Shown here: one piece after another, positions 54,378 through 64,000 of the stretch | How positions within the stretch are numbered: position 1 is the first letter of the stretch | How the letters are laid out: every line of letters starts with the position of its first letter | Assembly: GCA_916610825.1 (NCBI GenBank) | Contig: OU744446.1 | Span: 35,689,833 to 35,753,832, forward strand | Source: Haliclystus octoradiatus | Lineage: Eukaryota > Cnidaria > Staurozoa > Stauromedusae > Haliclystidae | Direction of reading: 5' to 3' | DNA length: 64,000 nt | The notes under the pieces: model-generated | The model's database searches: none | Told to the model about the DNA's origin: nothing | What the model saw: the letters and a program-made list of their open reading frames with translations, nothing else | Position numbers and translations under genes: made by a program

Positions 54378-54528
54378 ACTAGTTAGAAGCAATAGTTACA
54401 TATACTGTCAGAACTTGATGTCTCTAGCAATTCCATGTGCTACCAGTCTTATGGAGTAGCCTCCTTTACATTACTAGTATTCATATTACAACAAAGGCAC
54501 ATAAATGGTTAACATTGCAACATCTTCC
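54378..54528 (-). repeat. 3' LTR of the gypsy-type element
   Basis: 151 bases matching 58296-58444. On the minus strand it opens near TGTTGCAATG. The exact ends are uncertain because no clear target duplication is visible. Confidence 0.75.
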
Positions 54529-54533
54529 TTTTT

Positions 54534-55943
54534 TTAATAATTATATCTGATTGGCTTAGTGATTGTTCGTTCAGATTTTCTTGCAACAGTGTCCATTTCA
54601 GGCTGATGATCTGGATTTCTATTTGGTAGAATTGGTGCACTGATGCTTGGTGCCACTTGATTTTGGTTGTCAGATTCTGGTATGGGATAATAAACTTTAG
54701 ACCTCTTAGTGTCTACAATAAGATGACTTCTGGTACGTCGTAGAACTTGGCCTGCTTCAGTCTTAATGATGTAAGAATTTGGCGCTTCTGCATACTTGAC
54801 GATGTTTCCTGGTAACCAAAGTTTTGCTTGCCTATGGCGCACTGCTTGGCCTGGCCAGAGGACGCTTCTATGGGCTGCAGAGCTTTGGTAATACCAGGCG
54901 ACGGAGCCTTGTCTAGCAGTGAGTAGTTTGCGAATATCTGTAGTCTTCCACAATTGTGGCTTAAGATGATGCGTTGTGCTATGCAAACCTGTGCGCAAGT
55001 TCTTTCCTTGAAGTAGCAAAGCTGGTGATGGTAATCCATCCCCCAGGGGAGTACTGCGAAGAGCTGGCTGACAGTGTATCTTGTATGTCTTTTCCTTCTT
55101 CCTGCATTTTGATGAATGTACTTTTGTATTTTGCAAATGGCGTTCTGCCGATCCATTTGATTGCGGATAGATCGGACTTGATGTAATTTGTGTAATGTTA
55201 TTTTCCAGAGTGTATTGTCGCATTTCGTGACTACCAAACTGTGGACCGTTGTCACTGATAAGTGTTTCTGGTGTGCCATAAATTAGTAAAAATTTTCTGG
55301 AATTCTTTGATTACGTCTAAAGACTTTGTCTGATTGAGTTTGGTCACCGTAGTCCACTTGGAATATAAATCAACAGTAAGTAAGTAGTTTATGTTATTGA
55401 GCTCAAACAAACCAGTTGATACCGTTTGATATGGATGTTCTGGTATTGGATAAGTAATAAATGTATCTTTTGTATTGGAATTCCTGTGCTGTTGGCATAT
55501 ACCGCAGGACGAAACTAGATCTGTTATTGTGCTACATATCCTGGCCAGTAGACTGCAGACTTGGCCAGCTCAATACACTTTGATATGCCAAAGTGACCAT
55601 GATGAATTTATTTTAGTGTAGAAGATATTTGTGATGTGGGAATGACTAATTGGCTTTTCCGGAAAAGTAGTCCATCGTAGTATGATAAATTGTCTCTTTC
55701 TCCCCAGAAAGGCTTTACGGCATTTGGAAATAGGGCTTTCTTATCTGGCCAGCCATTCTGTGAATACAGGATACCCGCATGAAGGGTAGGGTCTTTGCTT
55801 GTTGCCTCCACAGTGCCAATTTTCTTTTTAGGTACATTAACTTCCCATATGCGTATTATTTCTGCGTCTGAGAAATCTGCACATTCAATCGCAAGTGGAG
55901 CTCTTGCCATAGTATCAGCCAACGAGGCTTTTTCCTGGTTCAT
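54534..55943 (-). pseudogene. Integrase region, broken into several frames
   Basis: Frames at 55608-55943, 54713-55279 and 54534-55223 cover the linker, catalytic core and C-terminus. The core motif SPIYPQSNGSAERHL carries the third catalytic Glu. A GPY/F-like end (HRQAKLWLPGNIV) follows. At least two frameshifts and stops separate the N-terminal HHCC part, which is barely recognisable, from the core. Confidence 0.8.
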
Positions 55944-56364
55944 AACAGAGATTGAAATGATATCGCAGGCATTTTACACGCATTCTAGCTAATCTCGGTG
56001 ATACATCAGATATCGGTTTTGCCATGATTCCCAATAATGGTTTATGGTCGGTCAATACAGTAATGGCTTGACCATAAACAAATTGATGGAAGCGTGATAG
56101 TCCAAATTGTATGGCTAGCATCTCTTTTTCAATCCGTGCATATTTTTGTTGTGTTTTATCCAGTGAACAAGAAGTGTATTCAATTGGCTGGTCATTCTGT
56201 AAGAGTACTGCTCCTAACCCATGACTAGATGCATCAACCGACACTGTCACAGGAGTGTCCACGTTGTATAATTTCAGAGTAGGTGCTGACGTAATTGAAA
56301 TCTTGATTTGTTTAAATGTTTGCATACAGTTTTCATCCCAAACAAAGGAAACATTGTTATTCAA
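55915..56364 (-). pseudogene. RNase H domain of the gypsy-type element
   Basis: A 149-residue frame with DASSHGLGAVLLQ, RIEKEMLAI and TDHKPL. These are the Ty3-type RNase H motifs; their Asp, Glu and Asp residues are catalytic. The domain is complete apart from its fusion to neighbours. Confidence 0.88.
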
Positions 56365-56559
56365 TAAGTCTCTAACTAATTGAGTGTGCTGAGATAGATT
56401 TGGACAGAATTTTGCAATCTAGGTTACCATGCCTAGAAATCGACGCAAATCATCTTTATTTTCAGGTTGTGGCATGTTACAGATCGCTTTCACTCTTTCA
56501 GGATCTAGTGAGACTCCTTCACTGCTTATTATTTGCCCAAGGTATTTAGCCTTTAGGTT

Positions 56560-56916
56560 CAATGTCTTGCATCTGTTCAAAACAGCAAATCAGACGTCTA
56601 TCGTGTTCCTCTTGATCTTTGCCATATACAAGAATGTCATCAATATATATTTGTACTCCTGGCAAATCTGCAAAATGTTCCGATACAATTCGATGGAAGA
56701 CTCCTGGTGCTGAGCATATTCCAAAATAAAGTCTGAGAAATCTGTCCTACCAAATGGTGTCCCGAAAGTTGTCACAAAACTGCTTTCCTTATCAAGTGCA
56801 ATTTGCATACAACCACTCATTGCGTCAAGTGTAGAAAATATGGTTGAGCCATGGATTTTACTAAAAATTGGAATCAGCTGTTGGAACTTGATAATGTTCT
56901 TTTTTGATAGTTTCAT
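56560..56916 (-). pseudogene. Reverse transcriptase palm fragment with YIDD
   Basis: Near 56630-56650 the minus strand reads YIDDILVYGKDQEEHDRR, holding the RT catalytic YxDD. FSTLDAMSGCMQIAL, matching the first palm Asp motif, lies in another frame just upstream. The frame breaks and a downstream stop show decay. Confidence 0.82.
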
Positions 56917-57790
56917 TCAATGAGAGAGGATCCAAGTAGATTCTAAGTGAGCCATCGGATTTGGTAACCGTAACTATTGCGTTGCCCCATTCTGTTGGTG
57001 TTGTGACTTTAGCTATCATTCCATCTTTTTCCATAGTATCCAAGGTCTGTTTCAGTTGGTCTTTCAATCTAAATGGTATATGGCGTGCAGCATGAATAGT
57101 TGGTATGTGGTTATCTCGTAGTTTAATGTGATGTATTCCAGGTAGTTGGCCATTTCCAACGAATACTGATTCATAGTTCTTTGCAATTTCATTATCAGGT
57201 TGATGTACTGCAAGTATCTGTTCTTGTGGTGATACAATGGCAAGAGACCTAGATGATGGGTAGCCTAGCAGAGTGGCTATTCCGTCGCGGACAATTACAA
57301 ATTCTAGTGGATGATATTTGACTTGGTATTGAACTAGGATTTTGCTTTTGCCTATAAATTTTAGCTTTGTGCCATAGTATGCTTCTAGTACTGTATTGCA
57401 TTTTCCTAAATTTTGATCTGGGAATAATTGTCTGTAAACACCTTCTGGCATAATATTACAACCTGCGCCGGTGTCAACTTTGGCTGTGAATGATTTATTA
57501 TTTTCCAAATATAATTTCACGTTCCATTCTTTTTTGTTTCCAGCTTCAATTACATGGAGAACAAAACGATGATCCATGTTTTCTGCTTGATTGGTGATGG
57601 CATTTACTGCTTCCGAATTCCTGATGTCACTGCTTGATTTACTTTTACAAACAGCAGTAAAATGGTTGAGTTTACCACAGCCATGGCATTTTTCCCCATA
57701 GGCTGGACAGTGACCTTGTAAATGTTCACCCCCACAATACCTGCAGTTTGAGATAAGTTTTCTTTCCTTTTTAGACTTGGCTTTCGTTGA
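56861..57790 (-). pseudogene. Zinc knuckles, aspartic protease and start of reverse transcriptase
   Basis: Upstream of the ATG at 57577 the same frame carries two CX2CX4HX4C knuckles (CRYCGGEHLQGHC and CHGCGKLNHFTAVC, near 57650-57770). Next come the protease active site VDTGAGCN (near 57475) and the flap/LLG region (LLGYPSS). The RT start follows, with an HIPFRLKDQLKQ segment. The frame then shifts before the catalytic palm. The protease active-site Asp is intact. Confidence 0.82.
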
Positions 57791-57817
57791 ATTGTTTGTG
57801 GTCTGAACTCGATCAAT

Positions 57818-58174
57818 TCATGTAGCTTGGTTATTGATTTGGCTGCCAATTTTCACAGCACTCTCTCTGTGACGGCAAATTTGTATTGCTTTTCCCAGGC
57901 TTAATTCTACCGTGTACAATAATTGTTCTCTGATGTTGTCTGAATAAATTCCTAAGACTATTTGGTCTCGTAGAAGTCTATCTTCTAGCGTTGTACCATC
58001 AGTTGATTGTATTCCTGGGTAATTGCAGTAATTCAATTGGTTCCTACGGTCTGTAAGAAACACATCAAAGGCTTCATCTAATGCCTGTTTTCTGGAAAAT
58101 AATTTGTAACTCTCGAAACTGTCATTTCGTTTTGGGTTGTAATAGGTTCTAAATCCTTGTAAAGCTTCCTCCAA
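57818..58174 (-). pseudogene. gag remnant
   Basis: A 118-residue frame, basic and helical, directly downstream of the 5' LTR. It contains LEDRLLRDQIVLGI, wording common in gypsy gag proteins just before the zinc knuckles. The knuckles lie in a different frame, so a frameshift separates them. Confidence 0.65.
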
Positions 58175-58295
58175 ATTGTTCTTGTCGTTTAGTTGTAGAC
58201 CTCTGTTAATTGTCCTTCCACTTTGGCCCAGTATGGAATTAGTAATATTGCTACCTTTGTCTTTTCTGGTTTTTTTATTATTGGCAGCAATAAGT

Positions 58296-58444
58296 ACTAG
58301 TTAGAATCAATAGTTACATATATTGTCAGAACTCATCATCTCTAGCAATTCCATGTGCTACCAGTCTTATGGAGTAGCCTCCTTTAAATTACTAGTATTC
58401 AATACAACAAAAGCACATAAATGGCTAACATTACAACAACTTCC
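58296..58444 (-). repeat. 5' LTR of the gypsy-type element
   Basis: 149 bases, upstream of the gag remnant on the minus strand, aligned with 54378-54528 with scattered substitutions and small indels. Confidence 0.75.
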
Positions 58445-59281
58445 ACATACCATAAATACACTTTCCAAGTCATAAATGCTTGGTATTTTATTTAAATAAG
58501 CAAAGACTAGTTTGGTTTCAATTGCTTCAAAATATCCAAATCATATGACATTTCTCCATTCCAAAAATCATAGTCCATGTAGGTTATTTTCCACCATAAC
58601 AAAACAATATTAAGATCTTTCCAATTCATATTGCATATTCATCTCCAGTTTAGCTTGTAGGCTTATAGATTGTTTTGTTTTCACTCTGTAGTTTTTAAAT
58701 GCTTTCAAACTATGTTTCAAAATCAATAAAACATTTCGGTTCCATATTTACGGTCATCCACAGCGATCAAAGTTGGTGCAGCTTCTCTTTAAATAAAACT
58801 TCATCACTCCAAAATCGACAGAAAATCAAAACCCTTAATTATGAATTGATGTTGTTCTGGTTTTTTCTTACTGCGCGGCACATCTCAATGTTTGAAAACG
58901 CATAGTGTTCTGTGTTCTACGTCATCAGCTATGTTTACGATCAACTCTATAATTCTACTGTACATGCCATATTGATCGTAAAATAATGAAATTTTTTGTT
59001 CATTACATTAAATATGCTAAATACCATCGTATGGTATTGTTTTTGAATTGAAATTGTAGAAATACACAATAATTATATCAAGAAATGCTACTTTTTGATG
59101 GAATAATTGACGATGATGGAGTACCGATATATATATATTCTAAGGTCATCATCATCATCATCATCGGCAAATTAAATGATTTTATTTCCAATGATGATGA
59201 CTCCTTTTTTGATTTACCTCCAACGTATGTACCCGACTATCACAATTTAGTTCATAATCACATTTAATCAGTATTTGCACT

Positions 59282-60232
59282 AGCAACCAACTTCGGATCC
59301 TTAATGGCCGACTAAAAGGTGACGAGGAAGGTGAATTTACATACCATGGTAATATTGGGTCTAGTCTCATCGATTTTGTTTTGGCCTCAGAACAATTGTA
59401 CTTACAATCACCATCAGTTCTCAAATCAATCAAAGTCGATAAAGATGCATTGTTACTTTCAGATCATTGCTCAATTAATTTGTCTCTTAACGTTACTCTA
59501 AGGCATACCAACAATGATTGCTCAAGCATTCTTGTCGAAGAGAGACCACCCCGATATTTGTGGTGCGACGAAAAGAAATCTGATTTCGCGGAACGATTCT
59601 CTAGCGAATCTCATGAACGCCTCATTGAATCGCTCTCTTCAGAAATATTAACATCAACTGAAGACATTGACCAGATCATCGATAAAATTTCGGATTTGCT
59701 CACAACGTCCGCTCAAGGCATTTTGAAATTAAAAACATTTAAAAAGCAGAAACATGCTAGGCAATTCAAAACACGATGTTACACAAAATCATGTTCTCAT
59801 ATAAAATCACGAATAAATAACATCATCAGACTTTTGAAAAGGCACCCTAATGATCCCTTTCTTCGAGGTAGGATTTGCCGGTTAAGAAAGCAATATAAAA
59901 AAGAAATCAAACTGTCAAAACGTCAACACAATGATACTGCTTTGCATAATCTAAACAACGCCATGAATAACGATAAAAATGAATTTTGGCAATTAATGAA
60001 ATCATTTCGAGCTTCTGAAAATAAAAATGAGACACTGCCTGATGCCTATGAGCTCCTATCTCATTTTAAGCAACTCCATGAAGAGAATCCTATCGAGTCA
60101 GATACTGTAGATGGGAATTATACTGTTATGCAATCCCAACCTGAATCCAATTTCGTGGGAGATCTCGACAGGGCAATAGACACAAGGGAGATTATCTCTG
60201 CCATGAAACTCTTAAAAAAAATCACCTGGTAG
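59282..60232 (+). pseudogene. LINE endonuclease C-terminus and linker
   Basis: Reads LRILNGRLKGDEEGEFTYHG and GSSLIDFVLAS, then SDHCSINLSLNV. The SDH motif is the last catalytic block of the APE endonuclease. An earlier EN piece (KLNDFISNDDD, near 59166-59267) is in another frame and ends at a stop. The linker to the RT is Lys-rich and ends at a stop at ~60230. Confidence 0.78.
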
Positions 60233-60242
60233 GGATGGGATA

Positions 60243-60770
60243 TTGGCAGAAATGGTCCATGCAACGGCAGATAAATTTATCGACGTTTACAAAAACCTAT
60301 TCAATCAAATTTTTCAATCTGGCTACTTTCCAAATTCTTGGAAAGAGTCTTTTATTTTACCCCTTTTTAAATCTGGGGACAAGCTCAACTCAAATAATTA
60401 CAGGGGAATAAGCCTCACTAGCATTCTTGGTAAATTGTTCTGTTTTATCCTCAATGAGAGGCTCAGGCATTTCCTTGACGAAAATGATATAATTCATGAA
60501 GCACAGGGTGGTTTTCAAAAAAATAAACGAACGGCAGATCATTTGTTTTGCCTTAAAACCCTTATTTCAAAGTACACAAAAAATAATAAAAAGCTTTTTA
60601 CCTGTTTCATTGATTTGAAAAAGGCGTTCGACACTGTTTGGCATCCTAGCCTTTTATTGAAGCTAAAGCAATTAAACATCGATGGAATAAACACTCAGAG
60701 TGACTCTATCCGTTCTCGTCTCCTTTGGAAATATATGCATGATAGAACATATTGTAATTTAATTGAATAG
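60243..60770 (+). pseudogene. LINE reverse transcriptase fragment without the catalytic YADD block
   Basis: Contains NYRGISLTSILGKLF, AQGGFQKNKRTADHLF and CFIDLKKAFDTVWHPSLL, RT blocks 1-3 of non-LTR elements including the first catalytic Asp. The frame then jumps to an unrelated tail and stops. The (F/Y)ADD block is deleted. Confidence 0.82.
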
Positions 60771-61066
60771 GTTTCCTTTCTGTTTCATTGTTTTATTTTT
60801 AGCACTATTTTTAACAATTAGAATGTATTAAGTTTTTAGATCCTTAGCCTACAAGTAATTTGTAAATTAATATTTCTTTCTTTTGAACTGACGATGGTAT
60901 AATGTATAATACCGAAAATTTTTCAACAACCACTACTTGTAGTTTTTTGTCGCTATCTTTTGCTTTAAAATATTAATAATACCCCCATCGAAATGGTCGA
61001 AAATTACAAATATCTAGGTTTTTCGTTTCATTGCTCCTCAAAACAATGTTTTGGTATTAAGCAACT

Positions 61067-61912
61067 TTGCACAAAAGTACTCACATTGAAAATAACCAAG
61101 TAGAAACTGTACAGCGAGATATTATGCGGAAAATACTAAATATTAGAAAGAATTCCAGTAAGATAGCTGTTAGAGCGGAATTGGGGATCATCCCTCTACA
61201 GATTGACGTTAAAATTAATATGATCAAATTCCTTGTTAGAATGATTAACTCCAAAAAAAGTAGTTTACTGTACAAGGCATTTGGTGAACAAATCGTCAAC
61301 AGTTCATCAACTTCATGGCTGGGTAAAGTTACACATCATTTGTCCGAAATAGGAATCAATTTACAACTTTTGATCTCTAAAGAAACAAATCAAAAATCTG
61401 ATCAAATAAAACTAATCAACTCTATAAAAGATCAATTAAATAACGAATACAAAATCAACTTTGAGCAAACTAATCTAAACTCTAACACTCCAGGCCAATC
61501 GAACCAATTGAAATTCTACAAAACAATCAAACATAAATTTGAATTTGAAAATTATTTGCTACTTCCACACAAAAAGTCTAGGATAGCAATAACTCAGATC
61601 AGAATCAGTGCTCATAAGCTCGGAGTACAGACCGGACGATATTCTAACATTCCCTACGAGGACCGGCTATGTCCCCATTGCGATAGTGACAGTATCGACG
61701 ATGAGATACATCTACTCTTTAACTGTAATATAAATAGTAACTTGAGGGTAGCGTTTTTTAATAAAATAGAAAAGTTGCATAACAACTTTCAGGTATTCTC
61801 GGATACAGAGAAATTGAAACTGCTCTTTTCCCAAACAGAGTTACAAACAAAGAAACTGTTGGGAAGATTTCTTTACGAATCTTTGCAGAAACGCTATAAT
61901 AATTTGCAATAG
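61067..61912 (+). pseudogene. LINE ORF2 C-terminal domain
   Basis: 281 residues after a gap that removed the RT core; just upstream another frame reads NYKYLGFSF, the usual post-RT motif. The end carries RLCPHCDSDSIDDEIHLLF followed by NC, a Cys/His motif seen at the C-terminus of many LINE proteins. A stop at 61912 is followed by a short A-rich 3' end. Confidence 0.75.
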
Positions 61913-62061
61913 TGAATAATAGAATGACCCATGTTTTGATAATTTTATAACTATATAGTGAATCAATATTATCTTAATATGTTGTTATTTAGAAGCAAAC
62001 TGGATATTAAATAGGTTCTTATAACAACTATGCTAAATAAAAAATAAATAAAAATATATAT

Positions 62062-62152
62062 ATATATATAATAATAATAATGGAGTCAAAGACTACGCAT
62101 TCATTTTCTGTAACTTAAAGTTTCTCGCTTTATGCGATCATCAGACAGATAC
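62062..62152 (-). mobile_element. Solo Penelope terminal fragment
   Basis: About 90 bases match 13836-13925 almost base for base, including the (ATA)n start and the hammerhead. It is flanked by TA repeats on both sides, so boundaries are approximate. Confidence 0.7.
62107..62149 (-). ncRNA. Second copy of the hammerhead ribozyme motif
   Basis: Identical in core, stems and loop to the copy at 13881-13923: CUGAUGA is at 62138-62144, and the stem I strands are at 62145-62149 and 62107-62111. The identity with the first copy extends over about 85 bases (62068-62152). No Penelope ORF adjoins it, so this is a solo terminal fragment lying between a LINE end and AT microsatellites. Confidence 0.78.
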
Positions 62153-62265
62153 TATATATATATATACAAATATCGAATAACAACATAATAATATTAAATA
62201 ATACTTACCACACACCTGTATCTATGTAAACTGGTATATTGGTATTAATCAAAACAAACAAACAA

Positions 62266-62297
62266 ACATCATCATCATCATCATCATCATCATCAAC
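62266..62297. repeat. (ATC)n microsatellite
   Basis: Ten or so perfect ATC units. Similar short runs are at 59148-59165 and 33547-33574. Confidence 0.9.
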
Positions 62298-62299
62298 AA

Positions 62300-63468
<1,169 letters not shown>

Positions 63469-64000
63469 GTGTATAAAATATCATATGTTTTCATGATAAT
63501 AAAGGAATGTATATACTATGATACCATGCTATATACTATACTAATATACCATACTGCACTTATACGGTAATTTCTCATATTTGATATGCAGTTTTATTTT
63601 GTTTCGAATATAAATCAGTAATACATTATGTCAAATTACATTATGTTACATTATCATCTAGTTCGAGTTGTAAAGATAATTCGTGGTATACGATGAAATA
63701 ATTTTGTTTTTGGATATTTGATGTTTTTTATTTCCGTTACCCAAAATTACCGGATAATTGATAATTGTAAATCCGTTGCCAATAAAGCATTCATCCATAA
63801 ATAATACATAATGGTCTGATCCTGACACTTGGAAAGCTATAGTATTTGGCAAGAGTTAATATCGATTAGTTTCCACGGTATCGAGAGAGACTTTGTTTCT
63901 CCTATTGCCACTATAGTGCAATAATGATCAGAAATAATTTGAAACTTTTATTCTTTTACCCCAATTTCATCGCTTTCAAGATTATAATAAATTAGTAATA

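Larger units (their letters stand above)
54378..58444 (-). mobile_element. Degenerate Ty3/gypsy-type LTR retrotransposon
   Basis: Two direct repeats of about 150 bases (54378-54528 and 58296-58444) flank gag-pol remnants on the minus strand in the order gag, zinc knuckles, protease, reverse transcriptase, RNase H, integrase. Integrase after RNase H is the Ty3/gypsy order. The two LTRs differ at roughly a tenth of positions, so the insertion is not recent. Several frame breaks and stops make the copy non-functional. Confidence 0.9.
59166..62050 (+). mobile_element. APE-type LINE, 5' truncated and internally deleted
   Basis: Encodes, in order, the C-terminal half of an apurinic-like endonuclease, a reverse transcriptase lacking its catalytic core, and the C-terminal domain, ending in an A/T-rich tail at ~62050. 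Frame breaks occur near 59267, 60232 and 60770-61067. The family (CR1/Jockey group or related) is not resolved. Confidence 0.82.

Noticed and set aside
59085..59267. A 60-residue plus-strand ORF with a poly-Ile run
   Set aside because: The Ile run is an (ATC)n microsatellite; only the tail after 59166 is meaningful, as a LINE endonuclease remnant.

Overview
The window is AT-rich eukaryotic DNA. It carries spliced metazoan genes with GT-AG introns (one GC-AG) and a dense load of transposable elements. The proteins are animal types: F-BAR, a synaptotagmin-like double C2, a TBATA/C4orf17-like protein, a small ATF3/JDP2-like bZIP and ZCCHC24. Nothing bacterial or viral-genome-like is present. The fast-evolving proteins and small AT-rich introns suggest an invertebrate, perhaps a deuterostome such as a tunicate, but the species cannot be fixed from sequence alone.

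Layout of the genes. From 19344 leftwards off the edge runs an F-BAR gene on the minus strand, with 12 exons seen. Divergent from it is a 4-exon synaptotagmin-like gene (21257-25926, plus). Three minus-strand genes follow: a TBATA/C4orf17-like gene (6 exons, 27578-35223), a 155-residue bZIP gene (4 exons, 37126-39709) and a single-exon four-membrane-segment protein of unknown function (41062-42216). A 3-exon ZCCHC24 orthologue (45156-49948) is on the plus strand. About 13 kb further on, the last exon of a ZCCHC24 paralogue (63190-63468) stands alone. I rebuilt the gene models by matching reading-frame phase across every splice junction.

The 13 kb between the two ZCCHC24 copies is a transposon accretion. 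It holds a hAT element with an 8-bp target duplication, a PIF/Harbinger element cut into the hAT transposase gene with a TTA duplication, and a MITE inside the hAT end. Next come a broken Ty3/gypsy-type LTR element with 150-bp LTRs, an internally deleted LINE and a Penelope terminal fragment.

Introns and spacers elsewhere hold further elements: a Penelope-like 3' end with a GIY-YIG ORF, tRNA-derived SINEs, a 167-bp tandem array, large foldback elements, and several MITE families whose target duplications can be read directly. One MITE family is built almost wholly from repeats of the palindrome GTTCATGAAC.

The most notable functional signal is a minimal type I hammerhead ribozyme motif. It is identical in two copies (13881-13923 and 62107-62149, minus strand). 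The first copy lies just downstream of the Penelope GIY-YIG ORF.
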